A stretch of DNA of 64,000 bases from Carallia brachiata (GCA_021464245.1 JADCRB010000086.1:340990-404989), one strand, 5' to 3'. Shown: positions 35,641 through 49,500, counted from the stretch's first letter. The notes: a model not told the origin generated them from the sequence alone. Numbers and translations: made by a program.

Positions 35641-37400
35641 TCCTTATCGAACAATAATATTGAATTTTAATTATGTGGGCAAAAAAACACAAAAATTGAA
35701 TGTTAATAAAGGTTTTTTTTTTTTCCGGCTGTTTGAAGGCACATATCATGCCAAGCGAAACTTAGAAAGCCTAAGAACTGCACTCGTTTGTAGATTCATT
35801 AGGTCGCCCCCTTTTTTTTTTCAAGATTAAATTCAAGAACTCTAAAATAAAAATTTAAGTTCTAGTTATTAGAGTATCCCTTAAAAAATGACAAGTTATG
35901 TTATATTATGTCTTTTTCTCATTATTAGACATGCTATTCTCCATGCATTAATATATTGACAAAATTAGTCAATAAATATTATATTATGTCTCTCTTTTTC
36001 TTACATTATGTCTCTTTTTTTTTTTTCGCATGTTTTGGTAGATGTGAGTTCGCCCAATTTAAATTGAGTGGTTCTGCATCAATTAAGTAGATTGGAATCA
36101 CCTATAGATTACATTTCCTTTTGAAGGAATTTTTATTTGATTCATTTTTTTTTTTTGTGAATATAATTCATTGATAATTTCATATTATATAATAAGTGAA
36201 GTTTATTTAAAATAAAAAATAAAAAATAAATTTATATAATATAAAATTATAAATAAATTATACTTAAAAATAAATTAAATTAATAATTAGTAGTATAAAA
36301 AAAGTTGTTCTGTGATGGAGCCCATACGACGCGCCCATCTCAGAAATTTTATAATCATCCTTCCATACGTAAGCCAATGTGATCTTCATTCATTGCGAGG
36401 CGTGCCATGGTAATACTGCTACGTTTTTGGGCTGCACTCATTTATAACAATAAACAGATCTCCAAAATATATGACTTTTATTATGATATTATTAGTCCCA
36501 TAAAACATTCGAATAATTTATCTATAGTATTTATTAATAGGAGTTTTGTGACCATACAAAAATTTTCAAATCATTTGTTCATATTGTAACAATATTTATA
36601 CTTTTTATAACAACATTTATATTTTTTACAATAAAAATAAAATAATAAATTTTATTTCAAAAATATAATTGTTGATTGTTTGACAAAATTTGTATCATCA
36701 CAAACTTTTCTCTTTATTATTAATAATATTGAGGAGAGGATTTTCCCTCTTTAATACATACACTTACTTTTAGGATTACATTGAGTGCTTATTATAATTG
36801 TCATACAGAGAGATGGTTTGCACCAGTGTTGTTAAATTTAGACTAGTTAGTCTAATCGATTTAATCAGTAACTTATTAGATTTTTGATATAGTTCATGAC
36901 CGAGTTTAGGGTGTTTGTTTTACGTCCGTGTGGTACCCATTCTCATCATCATCTTCAAGATAATAGTTTATTAGTTTAGAATTCAATGCATATTTGCTCC
37001 CATCAACAACGTTAGCTGGCCATTAAAGTTTCTGCTCTGAGAATCATTGATATCTCAACAACTCGTTGAACTGTAAAACAAGAGAACAATGAATGATACA
37101 TATGAGAATAGGATTAGCGGAACATTACACGTCGCTCTTTTACTCTTTAGTGGGAAAGACTGAGAATCTGTGTGGAGATGGTTACTCTCAATCAATTAAT
37201 CTGGCCCAGAACATAGAAAATGAAGAAAGAAAAACAAAAAAGCTGACTTTTTTTTTTGTAAACATGCAAGAGTTATTAATTGCTTCATTTAGTTTTACAG
37301 CAATGCACCCATTTTTGGCTTTTTAAGGGGGCTGCATTGCATGTGGTTAAGGTCGTCAAGGGAGTAAGCGCTGAGAACAGAATATTGAGAGAGAGAGAAA
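35641..37400. other. intergenic and promoter side of the alcohol dehydrogenase
   Basis: AT-rich. An AT-rich stretch at 36170-36330 resembles others at 37815-37975 and 54190-54400 (shared TTTATTTATAATTTTATATTATATAA-like wording, here abbreviated). The last 100 bases before 37401 include a purine-rich GAGAGAGAGA leader directly before the ATG. No gene is seen. Confidence 0.4.
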
Positions 37401-37703
37401 ATGGCGAAATCACCAGAAGAAGAAGACCCACAAAAGGCTTTTGGTTGGGCAGCCAGAGATAAGTCGGGCACCCTTTCTCCTTTCCATTTCTCCCGCAGGT
37501 TTATTTCCTTTTCTCGTTTTCGTTCCCTCTTTCTTTTTCTTTTTTGTGGTTCTGTTTCCTTCTATTTCTATATAGCATATATATAATTGGTTTAAAGATC
37601 GTTTTCAGCTTCCAGCAATGAAGAGGGTTGCCCCTTTTGCATGTTTTTTTCTTTGGGGTTTGACGATTAAGATTGCATGGGACCTCAGTGAGAGGTCCAG
37701 GTT

Positions 37704-37742
<39 letters not shown>

Positions 37743-40700
37743 AGGACCTTAGCAGTCCACTCTCTGGAGAAAATGAAAATGGGCCACCGTACTGCTAAAA
37801 AAAAAAAAGAATTTTTATTTAAATTTTTTTAAGTAAATATAATTTATTTATAATTTTATAATATATAATAAGTGAGATTTGCTTAAATAAAAATATTAAA
37901 AATAATATTTAAATAATATTAAATTATGAGTTAATTTTACTTATTAAAAAAAATATAATTAGTAAATACAAAAAAAAAACACGCCGTGTCCAAAAAAATA
38001 AAAAATGTGTTGCGAGAGGAGTGCTATAATATAATAAGTTCCGAAATTTTTACAATCATAATAATAAATGTGAAAGTAAAAAATTAATTTTTTTTTTCTC
38101 ATTATATTGTATTACGATCACTTTCCTAACAAATTTTCCTCTATATCCGTGCCATGCGCATACAAAAATTACCTAATTCCACGCCATTAACCTTAACAGC
38201 TCTCGCCTCGTGGAAACAGAAAATCCAGGCCTTTGGATGTAGCCGAAAACATGGACTGCATAATTTTTTGGGTTCATGGGTGGTCCTTATGCGGTTAGGC
38301 TCTAGATTAGTGTGCCTCCATCTGTAGCAAATATGTATTGGATCAGCCTATGTCACATCTTCTCTCCAACAAGCCCTTTTGCGCCAATTAAGCCGGGGGC
38401 TTTGGGCTTGTGAGGTTTGATTTGTGACTTTTAGTGATTACCTTGCCTATTATTCAATGGACTGGGTAGGGACCAGGTAACTGCTAGTGTGCTGCTGATG
38501 TGTGCTCAATTGTGCCTACTTTTTGGATTTCTGTTTCATTCGCTTTGTTTTTTTTTTTTTACGTAAAAAAAGATGTATTATTAGTACATAAATTATCGCA
38601 TGTGTAAATTGAAATCAGAATTACTGTTACTATTACACCTGTCACTTGATACTATTAGATCCGAACGGGACTCTCCCAAACCAATTTCGGCGTGAACGAG
38701 TTATAAATCAGTACCTGCGCGTGCAGTTCCTCTGCTAAGTGTCAGAGGGCATTGTCTTTAACTTGCGCGAGCTGAAATTTGAACCTAAATCATACCTAAG
38801 GGAAGCACGCAGAATCACCACTAGACTGCCGCCTCGGTAGTCTAATTGGTTTTGTTGATATGTGTTAATTTAGTGTTTAGTATATTGTTATTAGTAAGCT
38901 GATTTTGTTATTTTATACTTTTTAATTGGAATTCGGGTCTTTTCTCCTCAGGATATTGTGCTTCATTGTTTTTTTTTTTTGGGGCAATTGTGACATTGTT
39001 TTGCATCATTCTCCAGGCTGAGTTCCAGGTTTTTGGCTGGTATATTGTTTAAACAGAATTAGTGTAATTGCATGATCATTTATTCGGTTCTATAATTCTG
39101 TCTTATTTGACCTGGCTCTAGAATTGAAATGGATTTTTTTGAGGCATGGAAATGTACTTGTTGTTGGTGACGTGGAACTTTGGCAGAAAATGAACATGGT
39201 TGCCACTATTGTAGTGCTTTTGTTACTGGCAGGGAAAATGGGGATGAAGATGTCAGTGTTAAAATACTTTATTGTGGAGTATGCCATTCCGACTTGAGTG
39301 CTGTCAGGAATGAATGGGGTCATATCAGCTACCCAGTTGTTCCAGGGTAAGAAGATCTGGTTGAATCTTGTCTGTAAATTTGCAGATTTATTCTAATAGC
39401 TGTGGTGTTCATCGCTGATTGAATCATTTGGCAATAAGATATAAGTATTTATTTCCTCAATCATTTTTATTTTATTTACCTTTTATAGTCCATATGGGAT
39501 ACCAAAGTCTGAACATAGGATGATTTTGAAGATAAGCTACTAAATAAAATGCTGGACTTGGTGCGTGGACACAATGAAGAATCGATGAAGTGTAAGGATC
39601 AAACATGTCTGTACTCAGACCACAGTTTTTTTTTTTTCTTTTTTTCTTTTTTTTGCATTTTACATTTTGCATTTAATCCTTGTTTCAACGTATCCGTTTG
39701 GCTATGTCATCTTGGTTTGAAAGGTAACCTCTCACAACTTTTCTAAGAAAATGCACCAGATTCATTGCCAAGTTAACAGGCTAAATGCTTTCACCTTTTA
39801 CTGAAGTAAAGTTTAAAGCATGTAGCATTTCTAAGTTATTATGTGAAGGGTTTATAATGATCTGCTAAACTCATTTAGGAACTTCTTGCCTATAGTTTAC
39901 ATTCGAAATGTCTCACGGTGCCCAACATTTGAGCACAGTTCCTGAAAATAAGAGGGGAAATCAGTTCACAAAGCATATGTCTGCTGAATCATACCTGTGT
40001 TACTGTACAGCATGTTTTCTGCGTTAAAGGCTTTCAACCAGAGAATTTGAACATTAAATTTTTAACAGTTCCAAAAGCTGCTGGTTCTCTGGCTGTTCTC
40101 CAGAATATATATATTGGCTCTAGGCTATCTTCTGCATTTTTATAGCCAAATGCTTCATATGCTTGTGAATTGGCACAACTTCGTTGTAGAATATATGTTG
40201 CACTACAAAGCCTCCATTGATTTCTTGACTGATTCAGTCCAAATCCATAGTGTTTTGTGCTGATATTGCACCACTATGATAGTCCAATTGTTGTCTTTTC
40301 ACATGTAGTCTTTCATCTATTTGCAACCTTAGCATGTGGCAAACTGCTCTACTATAGTGAGACTATTTCTTCAAGTACCAGATGCTTTGGTTTTAGGACT
40401 GAATGACTTCAGTAAACTACTGACTACTGTTAGGTCTATATTGGTCGGTACAAAACTTAGTCACTTGAAATTTGGTTTTTTTCTTTCCTTCTTTTTTGAT
40501 TGAATGTGTATGTAAACCATAAACGCACTGATTCTCACATCAAAGCTAGTCATGAGAACATTTTCACAAAGGACTATGTTATGTTTATCATGGTAGTGCA
40601 TCTTCTCGGAATGTCCAATGTATATAAGCAATTGGTACTCCGCAGGCATGAAATTGTTGGGACCGTGACAAAAATTGGAAAAAATGTGGAAAAATTCAAA

Positions 40701-42422
40701 GTGGGCGATCGTGTTGGGGTTGGAGTGATAGTTGGCTCCTGCAATTCATGTGAGTGCTGCAAACAGGACTTGGAGAATTACTGCTCCAAAATCATATTTA
40801 CCTATAACTCCTTGGACCATGATGGAACAAAAACCTATGGTGGTTATTCTGATACAATTGTTGCTGACCAGCGTTTTGTATTACGGATTCCTGAGAGCTT
40901 ACCCTCTGATGCTAGTGCACCACTATTGTGTGCTGGAATCACCATTTATAGCTCAATGAAATATTACGGAATGACTGAGCCAGGCAAGCATTTGGGAGTA
41001 GTTGGGCTTGGTGGTCTTGGTCATATAGCTGTGAAGATTGCTAAGGCCTTCGGCCTAAAAGTTACAGTTATCAGTACATCACCAAGAAAGGAAGCTGAAG
41101 CAGTCAATAGACTACGTGCTGATTCATTCCTTGTTAGCAGTGACCCTCAAAAATTGAAGGTATGTAGTATGTGCTGTCATAGGTTCTATACTAGTGAATA
41201 TTTTTCCTCTAACTTGACGCGAGACCCATTAACAATCATGATAGCCCCACTGAGAAGGATTTGCAACTTCCTTTTTATTTCCCAACATTATATTTTCAGA
41301 TATGATATAGAATTAATTGATGATGGAAAAGAGATGATGGCCATTTAATTTTTCCAAGAGCTTCATGTTAATAGGTTTTTCTCATTCGGTTTCCAAAGGT
41401 TGAATCAAACAAACAAATGAATGAGGAACTGAATTGAATCGAACAAGCTACACTTCCAAGGCCAAAACTTGGATGACTCATATGTGAAGTAATTTCCACT
41501 GTTCTGGTGCATTGAATGGTGTTTCAGCTAACTACTCCTATACTTGGAATGTGTCCTGTTCCATTTCCTAAGATGAGATGCAGTTATCTGTCCATGTGTA
41601 CTATTGAAGGTTTTACAACTTTGCACTTTTTGAAGTTATTTGCAAATGGCTGTGATAGCAAGCTTAAACGTACAGCATAGGTTATGATGGTTTTTTGATT
41701 TTATGAATATTTTTTTTATAGCCAAGGCCGAGAATTCAATTCTTTAGAATTAGAAATTAGACATTCCGTTGATTTGTGTTATTTATGCAGGCAGCTATTG
41801 GAACTATGGATTACATCATTGACACGGTATCTGCACTTCATGCCTTGCCTCCACTTCTTAGTCTACTGAAGGTGAATGGAAAACTAATTACCGTGGGCTT
41901 GCCTGATAAGCCTCTAGAGCTGCCAATCTTTCCTCTGGTTTTGGGTAAGCTCCATTTTCGTTAATCCCCAAACATTGGGAGCGAACAAGGTTTGCTGCAT
42001 CGGATGGGGTGTTTTGAACCTCTCAGCATCATCCCACAGGGTCCTCATTTTAGACTATGTTACATGTCCTAAAGTGCCTAAAGCGAGAAACTAAAAAGAA
42101 TTTCGTATGGCCTATGTTTTTTCAATTTCATTCATTGTGTTGACCTCAACGAATATCGGTTACTGGTTCGATGCATTAAACTAGTATACAAGGAATTCTA
42201 AGTCACCTATTAATTCATGCAGGCCGGAAGCTTGTTGGTGGAAGTCACATAGGAGGGATGGAAGAGACCCAAGAGATGCTGGACTTTTGCGCAAAACACA
42301 ATACTGCTGCAGATGTTGAGGTGATCAGAATGGATGAAATCAACATAGCCATGGAAAGGCTTGCCAAATCCGATGTCAAGTATCGGTTTGTGGTCGATGT
42401 GGGAAACTCCTTGTCACAGTAG
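37401..42422 (+). CDS. CAD: cinnamyl-alcohol-dehydrogenase-family enzyme
   Basis: Five exons, all GT-AG: 37401-37498, 39233-39346, 40646-41159, 41791-41944, 42223-42422; 359 residues, no frame break. A zinc-dependent medium-chain dehydrogenase. Catalytic zinc ligands: Cys50 in GVCHSD, His72 in PGHEIVG and Cys166 in LLCAG. Structural zinc: Cys103, 106, 109, 117 in [17 protein letters not shown]. The Rossmann loop is GLGGLG (191-196), and STSP at 214-217 fits NADP(H) preference. It would interconvert alcohols and aldehydes in the cytosol. Sequence style (MAKSPE start, [16 protein letters not shown]) places it with the mannitol-dehydrogenase-like CADs (CAD2/3/9, 8-hydroxygeraniol dehydrogenase), not the main lignin CAD4/5 group, so the substrate is open. 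Residue 228 is Arg in NRLRAD, where the family has Gly (NRLGAD). Confidence 0.95.
37709..37736. repeat. (GA)n microsatellite in CAD intron 1
   Basis: About 14 uninterrupted GA units in the first intron, 210 bases after exon 1. Confidence 0.95.
38560..38845 (-). mobile_element. SINE-like retroposon in CAD intron 1
   Basis: On the minus strand the element begins with an A-box-like GGCGGCAGTCTAGTGGTGATT, then a B-box-like AGGTTCAAATTT, a body containing CCCGTTCGGATCTAATAG, and an A-rich tail, seen as the T-run at 38549-38562. It shares head layout and length with the elements at 848-1177 and 23196-23506. A target duplication is not clear. It is intronic and opposite to the host gene, so it should be spliced out. 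Confidence 0.55.
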
Positions 42423-44461
42423 TCTGGCGATGATAGTGCTATGGCTTTTGTGCTTTCTTTCAAGATAAGCCTATGATGCATTGGTTGGACAAGGGGCCTG
42501 GATATTCGTATAACTTTCAGGGCATGATTTTAGTGTATGTTTAAGGCAAGTAATAAAGAAACGAGTAACAAAAAATTTGGTGTCATGGAATTTCAAGGCC
42601 TTTTATTTTTTTGTGTGTGTGCTCAAACTATTATAACCACCTATCTTTCTTTCTTGGGATTCCTGCCTTCAATGAATCTTCTCCAATTAGCACAATAAGC
42701 TTTGTTTACAATTACAAGCCTTTAGTAAAACCTATAAAAGAGCAGAGAAAGTCTGTTGCTGTCGCGTTTGTGCTCTGTTCTTAAAAGATCAATGTGGTTT
42801 GGTGCAGCAGTAAATGAGGCAAGTGGTAGCCTGCTAGGTGTGTGAATGAATTTTACCCACTGAAGGTGAGAAGTGAGAACATTTTCTGAATTAGTTCTTC
42901 TTTGGTGAGCCATTTATAATTTTGTTTCTCGCTTGTTTGACTTTGGCTTTGGTAAAACTAACTTTTGTCTCTTTAAATATCATTGAGGCATCTGAACAAA
43001 TTGGAGGTTCACATAAATTGACGTCAATGGCAACCAAAAAAAAAAAAACCCTCTAGAATTAAAGAGAAGAAACGTAAAATTTTAGACAAATACTTAATTG
43101 TATGTAAATGTTAATGTAGATGAACTGCACTGTCTTGGTTTCACCAAGCCAATTGACTAATGCTCTTTCTGCATTTCATCGTGGATTTGGAGAAAATCAA
43201 TGCACACACGCAGATACGGCGGGCGTCCGTAATATATTAGTGGCCAACTGATCAATGGATAAAAGTGTGTGTGGGTAGTCTGAGTAGTGAAAATTGAAAT
43301 GATCCCAACTGCAAAATAAATTCCCTGAGACATATGGACAAGTTCCATTACATGCTTAGGGCTCCCCCAACCACCTCGGCTGTGGCGCTGGCACAATATC
43401 ATTTTTATTGCATGTAAAACATTAAATGTTGGACTTCTACACCTGACACGTCGTGAACACAAATGTAGTAGTAGAAGCTGTAGTAATAGCACCGACCATG
43501 GTAGTCTAACAGTTAGAGAATTTGTTCATAATATAGGATCTTGAGTTTCAATTCCAGATATTTGGATGCATTGAATGTAAATATATTCCTATATAATTTT
43601 AAGATTGGTTAGTGATCCTTACTGAATAAGCAACTGCACAGTCCTAAAATGAATGATAGACTCTTCTTGCCCACTGCAGGCTTCTCATATTCTCACTCTG
43701 TCCATGGTTTTATCAGTGATTGAATTTTTTAAATGGTTGCATTGCCGTGTCGAATTGAAAATGAAATTACAATGAGATTAAGTTTTATATTGTTTTAAAA
43801 CGTGGAAAATTCATGTTTATTAGTGAATTTTTTCCATAGTTATTCATTTTTGGTACTTATTATTTCTAATAATTATGTAGATTGAACTGGGAGGTTACGG
43901 CATGCGTACTATCTTGTTGAGAGCGATGGAGCAAATCATCCTAGAATAATGGAGTTAATTAACATACATGCAATGATACAGTTAAAAATTGTATTATTGA
44001 ACCTCGATATTAAAAGTACAAGTGAGCTAAACTTTAGCTTGATGTTGATTCCCAGCGTGACAGCTTACTATTGAAACACCAAGAGATGGAAAATTGACGC
44101 TTACGTCGGCAAGTATTAAGACGGAAGAAAAATGCCAAATTAGAAAATTGAAAATCGTTAGTGTGGCATGCGGTGGATTGCATGAGTTCTATCGTAGATG
44201 CCGGCATGAATGAATCGAATGCTTGACATGCAACTTTTAAATGCGTAGAGTTTTTTTTTTTTTTTTAATATTCCCGCAATATTCATAGAATAAAATACAG
44301 AATAGTATCACTTTTAAATGCACGAATTGTATCACTTGATACTAGTATGCGTTCCTTTTTTTATTTTTTTTCTTAAGAATAAGTGTCGTGAATGTTGTGT
44401 ACTTTAGCTATTGTAAAAAGGGCACGGGTGTACGGACACAGGAAATTGGTCAGAAGAAGTG
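42423..44461. other. 3' flank of CAD and intergenic DNA
   Basis: The first 150-200 bases are the likely 3' UTR. At 43494-43650 a plus-strand TAGTCTAACAGTTAGAGAA word followed 40 bases on by GAGTTTCAATTCC resembles a tRNA-derived SINE head without a visible tail. A minus-strand frame at 43492-43157 (111 codons) is not recognisable. No gene is supported. Confidence 0.4.
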
Positions 44462-44600
44462 TCAATAATGTAACGGTATTACTGATTTCTACAATAAGAT
44501 TGATAAAATATGGAACAAAAATTATCGCGTTATTTTTTATTGCAGAAAAAATCAACGTTGTTACAGAAATAGTCTTTATTATTACATTATTAACACTTCT
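44462..44600. repeat. dispersed AT-rich repeat, copy 1
   Basis: This stretch resembles 62983-63115: both contain ATTTCT(A/G)CAATAA(G/A)ATTGATAAAATAT, a second block with TTTTTTATTGCA/TTTTTTATCGCA, and an (A/T)TA(C/T)AGAAATA block in the same order and spacing. It may be one half of a MITE-like family. Confidence 0.5.
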
Positions 44601-44668
44601 TCTATCCTCCTCTCTCTGGCTGCCAATCTTTTTCCAAAAGATTATGTCAAATGTGAAGCATTGAGTCG

Positions 44669-45416
44669 AAAAAAAAAAATCTAGTGAGAACTTTAAAAAG
44701 TAGTTAATGCATGTCTCTCAGCACTATCGTGCACTGGGCGATTTTCCTTTTTCTTCTCTGCATGTCTCGTTCCGTGCGGTCTGCTCAGCCTCTATGCTGT
44801 TGGTAGATTCTCAGTGGGCTTGTTTTTTCGGTCGCCTGATTTGGTGGATCTGATAGTTGTCGTTTGGGTGGGTTTTTCGTGACTCGGGTTCCTGCGGGTG
44901 GGTCCGTTTTGCTGTGTTTTCTCTTCGTGCGCCGTTGCATCCCCCGCCCCTTCGCTTAACCTAGTTAGGTACGGGAGCGGGGGACTACCCTCTTTTTGTC
45001 TGCAATCGGCCTTGTACAGATCCTGTTCGGATGTCGAAGAGCTTGCCTAGTGTGTTGGGGGCTGGGGGAGAAGCCACAGCTGAGCACCATGTGATAGCGA
45101 CTGTCGAGTGTAACCAGCTAGGCCTTTCTCTCAGATTCGTTGTGGCACTAAGGGCCAGTCATCTAACTGTCGTCTTCCTCGTGCTAGTCTACTTCGAGAG
45201 TCGGAGCCTGTTCTCTTCGCTAGAGTTCGTCTAGTTAGGGTGTCACCTCCTGTTTTTGGTATTTGCTACTACTTGGTTGGGCCTATGGGCCTGTTTAGTT
45301 GGTTCTACCTTTGGGCTTCCAACTTTTTTGGTTTGGGTCTGCATTTTAAGTAGGCTTTGTATCTCATCCTTTTATTCATATAAGTTGACTTTATGTTCAA
45401 AAAAAAAAATCTAGTG
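44669..45416 (+). mobile_element. poly(A)-tailed retroposon with target duplication
   Basis: The insert (44687-45398) ends in an A-run at 45399-45409 and is flanked by the same word, A-run plus TCTAGTG, at 44669-44686 and 45399-45416. A 3' poly(A) and a target-site duplication are marks of LINE-driven insertion on the plus strand. The body of about 710 bases is markedly richer in G and C than its surroundings. It has a plus-strand frame at 45031-45234 (67 codons), continuing past a stop, with no domain I recognise. It could be a 5'-truncated LINE 3' end, a non-autonomous element or a processed transcript. Confidence 0.75.
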
Positions 45417-48400
45417 CCCCAACAAGTTCTTTTTTTTCTTTCTTTGTCACATTAGATTAGAATAAGTGAATTTATCTATGAGGGAAGTATGAAATTTGAG
45501 TCTCAAATCTTACTTTTAAGTTATGATTTGGTGGTCATTAAACTATATTTTATACAAAATCTTAAAAAACTTTTAGCTCATTCAATGGAGAAAATGGCGT
45601 TGAGAGAACTCCTTCCAATTAAGGACTGACAATAATTTAAACTAAATTAATCAAAATTTAATGGGTCTCTGGATTAAAGTGGATACACTCAAAAAAAGAA
45701 AGACTTTTAGCCGATAATTTAGTGGTAAGGCCATACAAATGCCAACCAATTTGTAAGTGTATGCCAACACTTAACTGTTCTTCTGCACAATTTCCCACTA
45801 ATCCAATCCAACCTAAATGCTACCATTCAACTTTTTTATGAGGCCAGGCCCAACCCCTTGCCTAAACCTGCCGGGGACACCATTTCCCAGGCGGGGACCA
45901 ACAGGCCATGTTGTTTTTGGTTTAATTAGAATGGGAAGGGGATCCAACAGGCTATGTACCTTGTGTTTTCTATTCTCACATTAGGACGTCGGCTCATATT
46001 TGCTTTCAATTTTCCTTTTTTTTATTTTTTTTCCATAAAGTTACGCCTTCACAAGGGAACATTGACAAATAGTACTAAGATTAAGAATGAGGAAAAAGGG
46101 GCACATAAATTGTCCAAGCTAAAAGACAAGCAACCATCTTTTCTTGCTTTGCTGTACTTGAGCTGTTTTCAACAACTCTTTAATGATGTTAACTTGTGAT
46201 GCTAGCTAGCATCACCAAACCAGAAGGACGAGCCCACATTAATCTCACCTTCACCGTAACCTTAAAAATTTCACCCGAGTTCGTACGTCTGTTTGCCCTT
46301 TACCATCTGAAATGAAAACCTAGGGCCATTGATTGTGTTGCTGGAATTGGTTCTAGCAAATGCAGTCCCTATATTAAATTTGGAAATACGTTCAGGGATA
46401 TTGCATTCATTTTTTCTAGATTAATTCAGTACCGTATACGAATTTTTTCAAGGGTGTTTGACTAATCAAGTTATAAAAATCGGTAATAATTATGTATCAC
46501 CAGTTTAAGGAATAAGAAGCAATCAACATCCACGTCAACGATGACAAATATATATAATATCTGAGATGACAAATATACTTGATAAGAAAGTTTTACACTT
46601 ATACCGAAATTTGATAAGGAAAAAATTAGGAAAATATAAAAAATAATTATAAGTAGTAAAAAAAATTGTAGTAAAAAATTTTTATTTTTTTAATGAAGAC
46701 ATAAGATAATGTTAAGTAAATTTAAAATAATATTAAATATATTTAAATTTTAATTTTTAAAAAATCAATTTTTTAATTATTTTTTGAAAACTAAATACGT
46801 TCTTTTGTTTGTTTTATAACTATTTTTCTTGTCTTCTTAATAAAAATCATTTGATAAAAACAAAAGTCAATCAGGTAAATTTTTTTAACACAATAATAAT
46901 TTCTTATTAGTTTATTAAGTATTGATAGAGATGAGAAAAGTAAGTTTGACAACATCACATGTATACAGCATCTTAAGAGACAAAACCATTGAACTTTACT
47001 TAGTGTATTTGGATTGTGAGATTTTGGTAAGAAGAAAAATTGTAAAAAAAAATGTTATGAGAAAAGAAAATTGTGAAAAAATGATGAGAAAGAAAAGTAT
47101 ATAGATAAAATTACATTGTTCATATAAATAATTAAATAATTAGTTAAAATTATAATAATATCTTTACAACTAATTAATAGATTGAGAGCTATTTTAGTAA
47201 TTATCCTTACATAGATAATTTTTTTAAATGGTTTTTACTTGTTTCTCTGACACACCACCTACTATTTACTTTTCTAATTCCTTTTGAACTGTTCCCAATC
47301 AGCAAAAAATGTACATTAAAATGTGTATTTTCTTTCTTATGCTTTTCGTTCCATCGAAGCAATCACAGTTAGGTTAGAATTTTTTTCGATGAAGGCCAAT
47401 TTCTTGATCTCCTTCCTCATCTCAATGATGGGTGGCCAATTATGTTAAGGATGGGCAGTTGAAGTCATGAGTGAATTATTAATGTTCATGACGACATGTT
47501 GAAAAACATATATAAACTTGGATACTTACTCATGTCTACATAACGTCTTTCACTAGATATTGTCCAACATTAGAGCCTATTGTTCCTTTTTTTTTTTTTT
47601 TTTGAATTTCAAAATCGGGTTTAAATCTCAACAAAATAGTTAAAATACCCTATTTAAACGTCAAAAAGACATTTAGAATACTCGCAAACCAACCCTAAAA
47701 TAGCGAACTTCGTTTACACTGCAATTGATATTTGAATTCATCAATTTCATCAAGATTAATAACGGCTAAAAGATTTCAACATAAACACAAATTTTGGGAC
47801 CTGAAATCTGGAATCATTAGCCTGAGTCCTGCAAATAAGATACATGGAAATTCGATCTGACAGAAGATCGATTTCAATAATCTTAAAGCAAAATACAAAT
47901 TTGTGTCAAAATTTTTTTTATACAATTCAAAATTTTATAAATAAGATATAAATTATTTTGTCCCAATTTTTTAAAATATCTTGCTGACTCTACATCATTG
48001 ATGATATCACGTAAAATGTTATGTTGGCAAACAAAAAATCTATTTATGGAAAAGCATATAAAATTTTATACAAATCAAAATGTTTCGGTCAAATTTGATA
48101 ATTTTGAAAAAGTCAATGATTTTTTTGGGTACATTTTTAGAAGTCAATGATGCTACTCGATGATTTAAACAGGTCCTTTTTTATGAAAAAGAAAAAGTAC
48201 GTTAAATTTAAGCTCGGCTTGGTATTGTTGTATTTTCACTGGTATGATCATTATTTAAAAGTCAATGACGCCACTCTCGATGATGTTAATTGATAATTTG
48301 TATAAAAGAAAAAAGTATGTTAAAAGATCTGCTTGGTATTATTGTATTTTTTATTTAATAATTTATTTTCATATGTCTAACAAAAATTATGTTTTAGTAA

Positions 48401-49500
48401 TTGCTGTCTAATTTCATTTTCTGGTTTCCGAAATTTAAAATATTTCAAAAAAAAATATTACCTCAAACCACAAAGAAAAACATTTAACTTCTCCTTCCTA
48501 TTTTGGGTAATAAATCTTCATCTCTTCTTTTTACTATTCATCTCTGTCTCTCTCTTGCTCCATTTTTTTTCTCTACTTTTTTTCTCTCTCTAATTTATTT
48601 TTTTTTCTCTACTTGTCTTCTCTCTATCTTTTCTTTTATTTTTTCTCTACAATTGAGAGATTTATAGGAAAGATATAATAATTAATGTAACAAATTTATT
48701 GTTGATCTTATTATTAGTGTTATTATTAATGCATGCTATAAAAGTTATAAAATTTTTTACACGGGACTTATGACAACAATAAATAATTAATTTTTTGATT
48801 TTATAGTTAAAATCAAAATGTGATATGTCTTTTCTGTTTCTTATTGATAGATTTTTTTATATTGATAATAATTATTAAAAGAAAATATTGTTAACAATAA
48901 AAAATAATTATTGGTGACAAAAGACACAAGTGGGCAGCAAATATCATTAGTTATAGGATAAACAGCAAAACCAAAATATCAGACAATCAAAACCAATTGC
49001 GAAAATTCTACAGTGTAATCAAATAGGTTCTCATCAATTTTGCAAAGAGTTATAAGATTTTTATTACCATTTATAAAAAAAAAAAAGATTATTTAAGACA
49101 AAATATATTAGTAATAATTTCATGAAAAAATAAAAAATTGAATCTTCACGTTCCAATGTTTATAAAATAAAAACCCATCCTCCAAATTATTACTACAATA
49201 ACGTCATTGGTCCTTTCACGTTAGCTCCTGCCGCATGGTCTGATACGTACTAACTAAGATGCCGCATCATCAGAATTTATGATATGAAAATTTGTTTAAA
49301 AAATTTAAAATTCATTATAGAAAATATTTCATTACAAAAATACAGTAAATAGTAAAAAAAAAGTTGTAATATAATAAATTGATTGTTTTGTACAACTAAA
49401 TAGTTATTAATTGTAACAAAAAATAAATAAAAAATATATTCATTTTTGTTGCAAATATTAATCAACTGGTTATACAAATTAATTGATCGATCGTAACGTG
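45417..49500. other. AT-rich intergenic DNA
   Basis: No gene, splice-bounded exon or element boundary was found. There are many A/T homopolymers, a T-run at 47588-47603, and C/T-rich words at 48540-48620. Short frames (45954-46199, 46922-47104) are compositional. Confidence 0.45.
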
